From NCBI RefSeq assembly GCF_016735675.1, contig NZ_JAERSG010000005.1, positions 62,001 through 126,000 of the forward strand: a stretch of 64,000 nt of DNA. Reading direction: 5' to 3'. Shown here piece after piece: positions 9,243 through 16,369 of the stretch; the stretch's first letter is position 1; each line of letters begins with the position of its first letter. Under the pieces are notes generated by a model, which had not been told where the DNA came from, made no database searches, and worked only from the letters and a program-made list of their open reading frames with translations. A program made the translations under genes and the position numbers. Source of the DNA: Nocardioides baculatus. Lineage in GTDB: Bacteria; Actinomycetota; Actinomycetes; Propionibacteriales; Nocardioidaceae.

Positions 9243-9767
9243 TCAGCCGAGAGCGTCGAGCAGGGCCTTGTTGAACGCCGGGATGTCGTCGGGGTTGCGG
9301 CTGGTGATGAGGTTGCCGTCGACGACGACCTCCTCGTCGACCCACTCGCCGCCGCCGTTGCGGATGTCGGTCTGCAGGCTCGGCCAGCTGGCGAGGCGCT
9401 TGCCTCGCACCCGGTCGGCCTCGACGAGGGTCCACGGTGCGTGGCAGATCGCCGCGACGGGCTTGCCGGAGTCGACGAAGTCGCGGATGAACGACACCGC
9501 GGTCTCGTCGGCCCGCAGGGCGTCGGGGTTGGCCACGCCGCCGGGGAGGACGAGTGCGTCGTAGTCGGCGACGGCGACGTCGCTGACGCGACGGTCGATC
9601 CGCTGGGTGGAGGACTTGTCGAGGTGCTGGAAGAGCTGGACCTCGCCCTCGTCGAGGGACAGGAGCTCGGCGGTGTGGCCGGCGTCGACGGCGGCCTTCC
9701 ACGGCTGGGTCAGCTCGACCTCCTCGACGCCCTCGGCTGCGGTCAGGAATGCGATGCGCTTGGACAT
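9243..9767 (-). CDS. DJ-1/PfpI family protein (type 1 glutamine amidotransferase-like)
   Basis: A 174-residue cytoplasmic protein of the PfpI/YhbO subfamily. It starts MSKRIAFLTAAEGVEEVEL, has VLPGGVANPD with the conserved glycine turn, then the nucleophile elbow AAICHAPWTLVEA. The Cys in ICHAPW and the following His match the Cys-His pair of the family. WPSLQTDIRNGGGEWVDEEVVVDGNLITSRNPDD is the typical C-terminal part. Members act as glyoxalase-type or protein-deglycating stress enzymes; the exact reaction is debated. No -10 box of the leaderless type precedes the ATG. Confidence 0.88.
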   Translation of the reverse strand: MSKRIAFLTAAEGVEEVELTQPWKAAVDAGHTAELLSLDEGEVQLFQHLDKSSTQRIDRRVSDVAVADYDALVLPGGVANPDALRADETAVSFIRDFVDSGKPVAAICHAPWTLVEADRVRGKRLASWPSLQTDIRNGGGEWVDEEVVVDGNLITSRNPDDIPAFNKALLDALG

Positions 9768-9835
9768 GTCCCCACGTTTGCTCGACCGCCGCGGGCCGAC
9801 AACAGCCCTCGGGGTGGGCGTCGTACGACGTTCGC

Positions 9836-9841
9836 TAGCGT
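9836..9841 (+). promoter_or_regulatory. Leaderless-type -10 box of the F420-reductase-like gene (TAGCGT)
   Basis: TAGCGT, 7 nt, then the ATG at 9849. Confidence 0.5.
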
Positions 9842-9848
9842 CGACCGC

Positions 9849-10511
9849 ATGGACGTCGACCTCGCTGCCCTGACCATCGCCGTGCTCGGGGGCACCGGAC
9901 CGCAGGGCCGCGGGCTGGCGCGTCGCTTCGCCGCTGCCGGGCTCGACGTGGTGCTGGGCTCGCGCGACGCCGCCCGGGCCGCCTCCGCCGCGGACGACCT
10001 CGCCGCCGTCGGTCGCGTGCGCGGGGCGTCCAACGCCGAGGCCGCAGTCGCCGGCGACATCGTGCTCGTGGTCGTCCCGTGGGACGGCCACGCCGAGCTG
10101 CTCGAGTCGCTCCGCGATGAGCTGGCCGGCAAGGTCGTCGTCGACTGCGTGAACCCGCTCGGCTTCGACAAGCAGGGCGCCTACGCCCTCCCGGTCGAGG
10201 AGGGCTCTGCGACCCAGCAGGCTGCCGCGATCCTCACCCGGTCGCGCGTCGTGGGCGCCTTCCACAACGTCAGCGCCGTGCTGCTCGAGGACCCGTCGGT
10301 CGAGTCCGTCGACACCGACGTCCTCGTCCTCGGCGACGACCGGGAGGCCACCGACCTCGTGCAGGCCCTGGCCGACGTCGTGCCCGGCATGCGCGGGATG
10401 TACGGCGGCCGGCTCCGCAACGCCCACCAGGTCGAGGCGCTGACCGCCAACCTGATCTCCATCAACCGGCGCTACAAGGCCCACGCCGGGGTGCGGGTCA
10501 CCGACGTCTAG
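9849..10511 (+). CDS. NADPH-dependent F420 reductase-like protein
   Basis: A 220-residue Rossmann protein related to Fno, which moves hydride between F420 and NADP. AVLGGTGPQGRGLARRFAAAG is the dinucleotide-binding motif and LGSRD is the short basic loop expected for NADP phosphate recognition. VVVPWDGH, VVDCVNPL and VGAFHNVSAVLL match the family. The start ATG follows a TAGCGT box. F420 enzymes are widespread in actinobacteria, supporting the taxonomic reading. Its TAG shares the four bases CTAG with the stop of the convergent acyl-CoA dehydrogenase gene. Whether it truly binds F420 rather than another partner cannot be told from sequence. Confidence 0.82.
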   Translation: MDVDLAALTIAVLGGTGPQGRGLARRFAAAGLDVVLGSRDAARAASAADDLAAVGRVRGASNAEAAVAGDIVLVVVPWDGHAELLESLRDELAGKVVVDCVNPLGFDKQGAYALPVEEGSATQQAAAILTRSRVVGAFHNVSAVLLEDPSVESVDTDVLVLGDDREATDLVQALADVVPGMRGMYGGRLRNAHQVEALTANLISINRRYKAHAGVRVTDV

Positions 10512-11668
10512 GAGATCCCGCCCGCGTTGTCCTTGGCGAGCGAGCGGGAGATGACCATCCGCTGGATCTGGTTGGTCCCCTCGAAGATCTGCATCACCTT
10601 CGCCTCGCGCATGTAGCGCTCGACGGGGAAGTCGCGGGTGTAGCCGTAGCCGCCGAGGACCTGGACGGCGTCGGTGGTGACCTTCATGGCGTTGTCGGTG
10701 GCGACGAGCTTGGCGACCGATGCCTCGCGGGAGAACGGCAGGCCGGCGTCGCGCAGGCGCGCGGCGTGGAGCATCGTCGCGCGGGCCGAGACGATCGCGG
10801 CCTCCATGTCGGCGAGCACGAAGGCGAGGCCCTGGTGGTCGATGATCCGGGTGCCGAAGGTCTCCCGCTCGCGAGCGTACGCCACCGCGGAGTCGAGGGC
10901 CCCCTGGGCGAGCCCGACCGCGACGGCGGCGATCCCGAGCCGGCCGGAGTCGAGGCCGGCGAGCGCGATCTTGAGCCCCTCGCCCTCCTCCCCGAGCCGG
11001 CGATCGGAGGAGACGCGGACGTTGTCGAAGCGCATCGTCGCGGTGGCCGAGCCGGTGAGCCCCATCTTGCGCTCCGGCGGGTCGGCCGAGAGGCCCTCGG
11101 CGGTGGCGGGCACGAGGAAGCAGGAGATGCCGTTGCGGTCGTCGGACGTCCGCGCCATCACCTTGTAGAAGTCGGCGTGGCCGCCGTGGGTGGTCCACGC
11201 CTTCGCGCCGTTGAGGACGTAGGAGTCGCCGTCGCGGCGCGCGGTCGTACGCATCGCGGCCGGGTCGGAGCCGGCGTGCGGCTCGGAGAGGCAGTAGGCG
11301 CCGAGGAGGTCGCCGCTGAGCATGTCGGGCAGCCACTCGGCACGCTGCTCGTCGGTGCCGAAGTAGGCCAGCCCGAAGCAGGAGAGCGCGTGCACGGAGA
11401 CGCCGACGCCGACCGACGCCCACACCGCGCCGATCTCCTCGAGCACCTGGAGGTAGACCTCGTAGGGCTGGTCGCCGCCACCCATCTCCTCGGGGTAGGG
11501 CAGCGAGAGCAGGCCGGCCTGACCGAGCATCGCGAAGACGTCACGCGGGAAGGTCTCGGTCGCCTCGGCCTCCGCCGAGCGCGGCGCGAGCTCCTTGGTC
11601 GCGATCTCGCGGGTGAGCGCGAGGAGGTCGCGCGACTCCTCCGTGGGCAGCTGGCGGCGAGCGGTCAT
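10508..11668 (-). CDS. Acyl-CoA dehydrogenase
   Basis: An FAD enzyme that introduces an alpha-beta double bond into acyl-CoA. The 386-residue protein has the usual N-terminal helical domain and AYCLSEPHAGSDPAAMRT (FAD/substrate loop, C-x-S-E-P-x-A-G-S-D). The C-terminal helices carry RETFGTRIIDHQGLAF, VLGGYGYTRDFPVERYMREAKVMQIFEGTNQIQ. The catalytic glutamate is the E of FEGTNQIQ in the usual position. A GTG three codons upstream keeps frame, but the ATG at 11668 follows TAGCGT by exactly 7 nt, so it is preferred. No electron-transfer flavoprotein gene is nearby; substrate is unknown. Confidence 0.93.
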   Translation of the reverse strand: MTARRQLPTEESRDLLALTREIATKELAPRSAEAEATETFPRDVFAMLGQAGLLSLPYPEEMGGGDQPYEVYLQVLEEIGAVWASVGVGVSVHALSCFGLAYFGTDEQRAEWLPDMLSGDLLGAYCLSEPHAGSDPAAMRTTARRDGDSYVLNGAKAWTTHGGHADFYKVMARTSDDRNGISCFLVPATAEGLSADPPERKMGLTGSATATMRFDNVRVSSDRRLGEEGEGLKIALAGLDSGRLGIAAVAVGLAQGALDSAVAYARERETFGTRIIDHQGLAFVLADMEAAIVSARATMLHAARLRDAGLPFSREASVAKLVATDNAMKVTTDAVQVLGGYGYTRDFPVERYMREAKVMQIFEGTNQIQRMVISRSLAKDNAGGIS

Positions 11669-11675
11669 GTTCTGC

Positions 11676-11681
11676 ACGCTA
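11676..11681 (-). promoter_or_regulatory. Leaderless-type -10 box of the acyl-CoA dehydrogenase gene (TAGCGT)
   Basis: On the minus strand TAGCGT precedes the ATG (11668-11666) by 7 nt. It decides between two in-frame starts. Confidence 0.5.
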
Positions 11682-11710
11682 CCGGCGGCCCACGCCGTCG
11701 GACGAAGCGG

Positions 11711-12121
11711 CTAGGCCGAGACCTCGGTGCCGTTGACGAGGGTGGCGGCCAGGTCGCGGAGCTTGGTGTTGGTGCGCTGGCTGGTCTCCTTGAGGACGGT
11801 GAGCGCCTCCGCCTGCCCGATGTTGCGGCTGGCCATCAGGATCCCGAGAGCGGCCCCGATCGTGCGCGACGATGCGAGCGCCGCCTCCAGCTCCGCGACG
11901 TGTTCCTGCCGGACCACCCCGTCGGTGTGGAGCTCGGCGATGAGCTCGCGGTCGATGACGGATCGCGCCTCCAGGTCGTCCGCCCGGTCACGGGCGGCAT
12001 CGGCGCGCAGGTCGGCCGCGTCGGCGCGCTCGGTCAATCCCTGGATGTCGTCGCGATTGCTCTTCACCTGGGCGACGAGCTGGTCGATCTGCCGCTGCAG
12101 ATCGTCGTACTGATCGTTCAC
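11711..12121 (-). CDS. Coiled-coil ANTAR-domain protein
   Basis: A 136-residue protein with a heptad-like N-terminal coiled coil (about residues 5-80, rich in D, R, A, L). A C-terminal ANTAR domain follows (about 85-136): SRTIGAALGILMASRNIGQAEALTVLKETSQRTNTKLRDLA. ANTAR domains bind paired hairpins in nascent RNA and prevent termination. There is no receiver or PAS domain, so a signal would come through the coiled coil or a partner. The GTG at 12121 is chosen; an upstream TTG frame extension would run into an 18-bp palindrome. It follows the HPr-kinase-like gene on the same strand with a 39-nt gap, so may be its co-transcribed regulator. Confidence 0.8.
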   Translation of the reverse strand: MNDQYDDLQRQIDQLVAQVKSNRDDIQGLTERADAADLRADAARDRADDLEARSVIDRELIAELHTDGVVRQEHVAELEAALASSRTIGAALGILMASRNIGQAEALTVLKETSQRTNTKLRDLAATLVNGTEVSA

Positions 12122-12137
12122 GAGAGCATTTTGCCCA

Positions 12138-12155
12138 TGCCTTGTGCACAAGGCA
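12138..12155. promoter_or_regulatory. Perfect 18-bp palindrome TGCCTTGTGCACAAGGCA
   Basis: It lies in the short gap between the HprK-like stop and the ANTAR start, on the same operon strand. With no loop it looks more like a protein-binding operator than a terminator. Confidence 0.5.
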
Positions 12156-12160
12156 ATAGG

Positions 12161-13219
12161 TCAGCCGGGTGGAAGCAGCAGCCCGTCGCCGGCCAGCAGG
12201 GCGAGCGCGTCGGCCACCAGCGCCCCCGCCTCGGGATGCTCTCCCAGCACCGCGGTGGTCGACGCGACGAGCTCGTCGAGAGCCTGGGGGACCTCCAGTG
12301 CGACCCACAGCAGGAGGCCGAGCCCCGCGAGCACGCGGACCTCGGCATCGACCATCAGCACGACCTCCTCGTCGTACTCGACGGCGTCGACCCACGCCGC
12401 GCGGCGCCACGCACCCGCGACGGGCTCGGTCGCCGGTCCGCCGGGGTGGTGCCGGCGGGCCGGGCTGGGGCGTGGCTCTCGGTCGAGCAGCCCGACGAGG
12501 TCGTCGAGCCGCGCCCCGATCTCGCGGTAGCGGAGGCTCCAGACGCCCCCGCAGGCGTCGATCGTCTCGGCGAGCCGCAGGATTGGGTCCTCGAGGCGGA
12601 GCAGGGAGGACGTCTGCGCGACCACCTCCGCGATGGCGTACGCCGGATCAACAGGCACGAGCCCGGCGTCGTCGTCGCCGCGGTGGAGCAGCACGATGCG
12701 GTGGAGGTGGGACTCGGCGGGAGGGCTGAGGAGCCCGGCATCATCGGGCGACAGCGACTTCTTGAGGTGGGGCTCGTCGGGGTCGGTGATGACCGACAGC
12801 GGCTTGGGGTGGCCGTGCACGAGCAGCGACTCGTCGAGGGAGACGGTCTCGTCGGAGAGGTAGCCGAGCCGGGTGGCGAGCAGTCCGATCGCGGTCGTCT
12901 TGCCGGAGCCGGACGGCCCGATCACGGCGAGCACGCGGCCCCGCTCGTCCGCGACCGCGCCGGCGTGGAGGTTGATCCGGAGCCCCGCGGTCGCGTCGAG
13001 CGCCGCCATCGTGACCAGGGAGGTGACGGCGTAGTCGTGGGCGATCTCGTGCTCGATCTCGAGGTGGTCGAGCTGCACCACGGTCGCCGGGTCGCGGTCG
13101 GTCAGCGAGCGGCTCCACTGGTGCCGGAGCCGGGCAGCGGCCTCGCCGGTGACGGGGATGCCCACGGGCACGCCGAGGGCCTCCACCACCACCTCGGGAG
13201 AGACCTCCTCGCTGCTCAC
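12161..13219 (-). CDS. HPr kinase-like P-loop protein fused to a PqqD-like domain
   Basis: A 352-residue protein. The N-terminal 90 residues are of unknown type. Then comes LHAGAVADERGRVLAVIGPSGSGKTT with Walker A at about 101-109 and GYLSDETVSLD, the D-E pair after the P-loop typical of HPr kinase/phosphorylase relatives. The segment from about residue 275 to the end (VVLMVDAEVRVLAGLGLLLW ... LALLAGDGLLLP) has the winged-helix pattern of PqqD, the RiPP recognition domain. So a kinase-like core carries its own recognition domain. Neighbours are a free PqqD and a nucleotidyltransferase, as in the HPr-rel-A gene sets near exosortase/polysaccharide loci and in lasso-peptide kinase clusters (recalled). 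Start: GTG at 13219, 7 nt after TAGAGT; a GTG at 13228 is the alternative. The substrate is unknown. Confidence 0.75.
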   Translation of the reverse strand: MSSEEVSPEVVVEALGVPVGIPVTGEAAARLRHQWSRSLTDRDPATVVQLDHLEIEHEIAHDYAVTSLVTMAALDATAGLRINLHAGAVADERGRVLAVIGPSGSGKTTAIGLLATRLGYLSDETVSLDESLLVHGHPKPLSVITDPDEPHLKKSLSPDDAGLLSPPAESHLHRIVLLHRGDDDAGLVPVDPAYAIAEVVAQTSSLLRLEDPILRLAETIDACGGVWSLRYREIGARLDDLVGLLDREPRPSPARRHHPGGPATEPVAGAWRRAAWVDAVEYDEEVVLMVDAEVRVLAGLGLLLWVALEVPQALDELVASTTAVLGEHPEAGALVADALALLAGDGLLLPPG

Positions 13220-13226
13220 GCCGGTC

Positions 13227-13236
13227 ACTCTAGGGT
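13227..13236. promoter_or_regulatory. Back-to-back leaderless -10 boxes sharing a CTAG-like core
   Basis: ACTCTAGGGT contains TAGGGT (13231-13236, plus strand), 7 nt before the VanZ GTG. It also contains TAGAGT (13227-13232 read on the minus strand), 7 nt before the HprK-like GTG. The two boxes overlap by two bases, so the two transcripts should compete for polymerase. Confidence 0.5.
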
Positions 13237-13243
13237 GGGCGGC

Positions 13244-13696
13244 GTGGGGTGGGTCGGCGATCGCAGGTACGTCTTCGCGTTGCTGACGACCTACGGGGTG
13301 GGTCTCGCCATCCTCGTGACGCAGCCGTGGGGCTGGGAGCTGAACCGGCTGACGGTGCGACTGTGGGTGTTCTTCCGGCACGACGTCCCCATCGCCCCGG
13401 GCCGCGTCTCGCCGGAGGACTACGGCGTGCTGCTCAACGTCCTGCTGTTCGTGCCCTTCGGCGTGCTGCTGACCCTGGCGCTCCGTCGGCCCTGGTGGTG
13501 GGTGACGACCGCTGCCGCCTTCGTGGTGTCCGCCCTGATCGAGCAGGCGCAGTGGCGCTGGCTGGAGCGGGACGGCAGCTGGGGCGACGTCGCGGCCAAC
13601 ACCGTCGGCGCGCTGCTGGGGGCCGTGGCCGTCAGCCTGCCGTTGCGAGCCCGAGCGCGACCAGCTCGTCGAGCAGGGCCAGCACGTCGCCCCTGA
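13244..13696 (+). CDS. VanZ-like membrane protein
   Basis: A 150-residue membrane protein with about four helices. It shows LLNVLLFVPFGVLLTLAL and ALIEQAQWRWLERDGSWGDVAANTVGALLGAVAV, the N-L-F-P-G and D-N-x-G-x-G features of the VanZ family. VanZ relatives are often found in exopolysaccharide loci; their biochemical role is unclear. The GTG at 13244 is chosen because TAGGGT lies 7 nt upstream; GTG 13235 is in frame but overlaps the box. Its 3' end overlaps the convergent PqqD-like gene by 65 nt, unusually much, so the Arg/Ala/Pro-rich last 20 residues may be a recent extension. Confidence 0.75.
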   Translation: MGWVGDRRYVFALLTTYGVGLAILVTQPWGWELNRLTVRLWVFFRHDVPIAPGRVSPEDYGVLLNVLLFVPFGVLLTLALRRPWWWVTTAAAFVVSALIEQAQWRWLERDGSWGDVAANTVGALLGAVAVSLPLRARARPARRAGPARRP

Positions 13697-13916
13697 TCTC
13701 GTCGGGATCGATGCCCCACAGGAGCGCGGCCGCCGCGACGATGTCGTCGTGCGAACCGTTCTCGGAGAGCGCCAGCCACACGACGCAGGCCGGGCCGTTC
13801 AGGGTGGTCGGTGGACCCTGGGGCAGCCGCGTCACGTAGGCGCAGGGCATCCCCTCGGCGTCCAGCTCCTCGTGGCTCACCCAGGCCACGTCGTCGGCTA
13901 TCCGGTAGGTCGTCAT
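13632..13916 (-). CDS. PqqD family protein (free-standing RiPP-recognition-type domain)
   Basis: A 94-residue winged-helix protein. LNGPACVVWLALSENGSHDDIVAAAALLWGIDPDEIRGDVLALLDELVALGLA matches PqqD: a beta-hairpin with L-N-x-x-x, W-x-x-L, then three helices ending in L-x-x-x-G-L. PqqD-like domains bind leader peptides and hand them to modifying enzymes. No obvious precursor peptide gene lies next to it. Its ATG overlaps the nucleotidyltransferase stop (ATGA), so the two are coupled. It belongs with the HprK-like/PqqD fusion 0.4 kb away. Confidence 0.8.
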   Translation of the reverse strand: MTTYRIADDVAWVSHEELDAEGMPCAYVTRLPQGPPTTLNGPACVVWLALSENGSHDDIVAAAALLWGIDPDEIRGDVLALLDELVALGLATAG

Positions 13917-14785
13917 CGGCGCGTGACCCGCCGCGCGAGCTCGTCGGCCGCGCGACGCAGCCGTCGCAGCTGGCGCGAGCGGACCTCCTGCCGCGTCGGC
14001 GCGTGACCGAGCTCCATCCGCAGGTGGTCGCGGTTGACGCGGAGGGCGGAGGTCAGGAGATCGGCCTTGGCCCGGGCGCCGGGCGCTGCAGCGAGCCGAG
14101 CGCGCCACTCGTCCAGCCGGGTGCCGCCGTGCACGAACTGGTGCCACAGCGCGTACGTCGGCGCCCCCCGGTGCAGCTCGAGCTCCCCGATGCCTGCGGC
14201 GAGGGCGACCTCGGCGCCCAGCTCGGCCGTCAGCGCACGCACCTCGGCCTGCTCGGCGGGGTCGGCGGCGTCCCACGCGCCCTCGACATCGGGACCTCCG
14301 CCCGAGCGGGCGGCGTGGAGGACGAGTACGAGACGCTGCGCCGTGCGGCCGGGGACGGGGCACGCGCGGTGCGCGATCGGGTGCCGGACGCTGTCGCGGG
14401 ACAGCACCTCGAACGCGCGCTCGGAGTCGATCGTGACTCCGGGCCACGACACGTGGACGTCCACCCAGCCCCAGTGGTCGTGCCACCAGTTGGCGGCGTG
14501 CGCGAAGACCGACCCGGTGGCGAAGTCGGTGCGCTGCTCGAAGCCCACCGACTCCAGGGACGCGACCAGCACGTGGAGGTGGGAGGGCCGCACGAGCACG
14601 TCGACGTCGCTCGACTGGCGGCCGTCCGCCCGCAGTCCGGGGAGGACGGCCGGACCTTTGAGGTGGAGCAGGTCGATCCCGCGGTCGTCGGCCAGCTTCT
14701 GCACCACGGCGTGGGCGAGGTGGACACGCGCCGCGATCGGCATCTGGCCCGTCGCCGCGCTCGCCTCCTGGGTCATGGGGGCCAT
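13913..14785 (-). CDS. Nucleotidyltransferase family protein (NTP_transf_5 type)
   Basis: About 290 residues. The LLHLKG segment and the SSDVDVLV motif (about residues 58-65, the D-x-D metal site of the fold) identify the uncharacterised nucleotidyltransferase family often paired with HPr-kinase-like and PqqD-like proteins. WWHDHWGWVDVHVSWPG follows, with the third acidic residue likely in VDVHV. The C-terminal half is helical and Arg-rich. The start is uncertain: ATGs at 14785 and 14776 and a GTG at 14842 are all in frame; no clear ribosome site decides. It is coupled by ATGA to the PqqD gene and diverges from the tyrosine autokinase gene. Substrate (protein, peptide or sugar) is unknown. 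Confidence 0.75.
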   Translation of the reverse strand: MAPMTQEASAATGQMPIAARVHLAHAVVQKLADDRGIDLLHLKGPAVLPGLRADGRQSSDVDVLVRPSHLHVLVASLESVGFEQRTDFATGSVFAHAANWWHDHWGWVDVHVSWPGVTIDSERAFEVLSRDSVRHPIAHRACPVPGRTAQRLVLVLHAARSGGGPDVEGAWDAADPAEQAEVRALTAELGAEVALAAGIGELELHRGAPTYALWHQFVHGGTRLDEWRARLAAAPGARAKADLLTSALRVNRDHLRMELGHAPTRQEVRSRQLRRLRRAADELARRVTRR

Positions 14786-14846
14786 CGTGCCAGCAGCGCG
14801 CCCGGCGGTGTCCGTCGTTATGACCGGACGGCAGCGTGTCACGGCC

Positions 14847-14852
14847 TAGACT
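14847..14852 (+). promoter_or_regulatory. Leaderless-type -10 box of the tyrosine autokinase gene (TAGACT)
   Basis: TAGACT, 7 nt, then the ATG at 14860. It decides against the GTG-type extension at 14836. Confidence 0.5.
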
Positions 14853-14859
14853 CGCGAGC

Positions 14860-16353
14860 ATGACGTTTGCCGATTTCGTCCGGCTGAGCCGCGCCTACGT
14901 GTGGGTGCTCATCGGCTGCACGATCCTGGGCGCCCTCCTGATGATCGCCAAGACGACCCGGGAGCCGGTGCTCTACGCGGCGACCTCGTCGGGCCTCGTA
15001 CGGGTCGGCAACGCCACCGACGCGGGCACGGAGCAGGGCAACAGCCAGCTCGCGGAGGACAAGGCCAACCTCTACGCCTACCTCGCCACCAAGACCCCGG
15101 TGGCCCAGGAGGTGATCGACGAGCTCGACCTCGACGTCCCGCCGGCCGCCATCGCCGGTCGTTTCACGCCGTCGGTCGACGCGGACGTCAACGCACTCAC
15201 CATCACGGCGATCGGGACGACTCCCGAGGAGGCGCGCGACCTCGCCAATGCTGTGGTCGAGGCGGTGGTCGTCGTGGCGAAGGAGGTCGACGGCGACACC
15301 GGCCTCACCAAGATCATCCCGCTCGAGCCGGCCGAGCTGCCGGGCGCGCCGTTCACGCCCGACTACGAGAGGGCGGCGATGAAGGGAGCGGCTGGTGGCC
15401 TGGCCATCGCCTACGCCTTCCTGATCGCGCGTCGCCTGATCGACCGGAAGGTGCGGTCTGCCAAGCATGTCGAGGAAGCGACAGGGGCGGCCGTGCTCGG
15501 CGTGATCCCCAAGGAGGAGGTCCTCGGTCGCAGCAACCGCGGGGTGCGGGGCGACCTCGGGAAGGCGGCCGAGGCGTTCCGCCAGCTGCGCACCAACCTC
15601 CGCTTCGTCGACATCGACAACGAGCCGCGCAAGATCGTGGTGACCTCGGCCCTGCCCGGCGAGGGGAAGTCGACCGTGTCGTCCAACATCGCGCGCCTGG
15701 TCGCGCAGGCCGGCACCAAGGTGCTGCTGATCGACGCCGACCTGCGTCGGCCGATGATCGCCACCACGTTCGAGGTCGACGGGGCCGTCGGCCTCACTCA
15801 GGCCCTCGCCGGCGACATCGACGTGACGGACGTGATCGTCGAGTCCGGGATGGCCAACCTCAGCCTCCTCCCCGCCGGTCGGATCCCGCCCAACCCCAGC
15901 GAGCTGCTCGGGTCGCTGAAGATGAAGCAGATGATCGACGACCTCGCGGTCGACTACCTCGTCATCCTCGACGCCCCTCCGCTGCTGCCCGTCACCGACG
16001 CCGGCCTCCTGTCCGCCTTCTGCGACGGAGCCCTCCTCGTGCAGGCGTCGGGCAAGACGCAGATCGAGCAGAGCCAGCACTGCCGCCGGATCCTCGACCA
16101 GGTCGGCAGCCGGCTGCTGGGAGTCGTGCTCAACAAGGCCCCCGTGAAGGGCGCCAACGCGATCGTCTACGGCGGCGGTTACGGCGGCTACGGCGGCTAC
16201 GGCGGCGGGTACAAGTCCGAGTACAAGGCACTCGACGCCTACTCCACGGCCGGCAAGGGCCGTCGGCGTAAGTCGGCTGCAAAGACCGACAAGACCGGCA
16301 AGGTCGACAAGGCCGCTCGCACGAGCAAGGCGGAGAAGGCGACCAAGGCGTGA
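14860..16353 (+). CDS. Polysaccharide co-polymerase/tyrosine autokinase (Wzz-Wzc type)
   Basis: Controls chain length and export of surface polysaccharide. Membrane helix 1 is at about 13-30, the extracytoplasmic Wzz part at 35-165 and helix 2 at 172-192. The BY-kinase domain has Walker A LPGEGKST (265-272), Walker A' LLIDADLRRP (289-298) and Walker B LVILDAPP (367-374). Seven tyrosines lie at 437-461 in a GGY-rich segment, the autophosphorylation cluster. A Lys/Ala/Thr-rich tail of about 30 residues (KTDKTGKVDK...) follows and is unusual. The sensor and kinase are one polypeptide, as in Wzc, rather than split as in many Gram-positives. It opens the polysaccharide locus and converges on the initiating transferase. 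Confidence 0.93.
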   Translation: MTFADFVRLSRAYVWVLIGCTILGALLMIAKTTREPVLYAATSSGLVRVGNATDAGTEQGNSQLAEDKANLYAYLATKTPVAQEVIDELDLDVPPAAIAGRFTPSVDADVNALTITAIGTTPEEARDLANAVVEAVVVVAKEVDGDTGLTKIIPLEPAELPGAPFTPDYERAAMKGAAGGLAIAYAFLIARRLIDRKVRSAKHVEEATGAAVLGVIPKEEVLGRSNRGVRGDLGKAAEAFRQLRTNLRFVDIDNEPRKIVVTSALPGEGKSTVSSNIARLVAQAGTKVLLIDADLRRPMIATTFEVDGAVGLTQALAGDIDVTDVIVESGMANLSLLPAGRIPPNPSELLGSLKMKQMIDDLAVDYLVILDAPPLLPVTDAGLLSAFCDGALLVQASGKTQIEQSQHCRRILDQVGSRLLGVVLNKAPVKGANAIVYGGGYGGYGGYGGGYKSEYKALDAYSTAGKGRRRKSAAKTDKTGKVDKAARTSKAEKATKA

Positions 16354-16369
16354 GCCCGGCGGCCGCGCG

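Noticed and set aside
9768-11423. Minus-strand extension of the DJ-1-like frame
   Set aside because: Antisense to the F420 reductase-like gene and out of frame with the acyl-CoA dehydrogenase.
16140-16220. GGC-TAC repeats as a DNA tandem repeat
   Set aside because: They are the tyrosine cluster codons of the autokinase and need no separate explanation.
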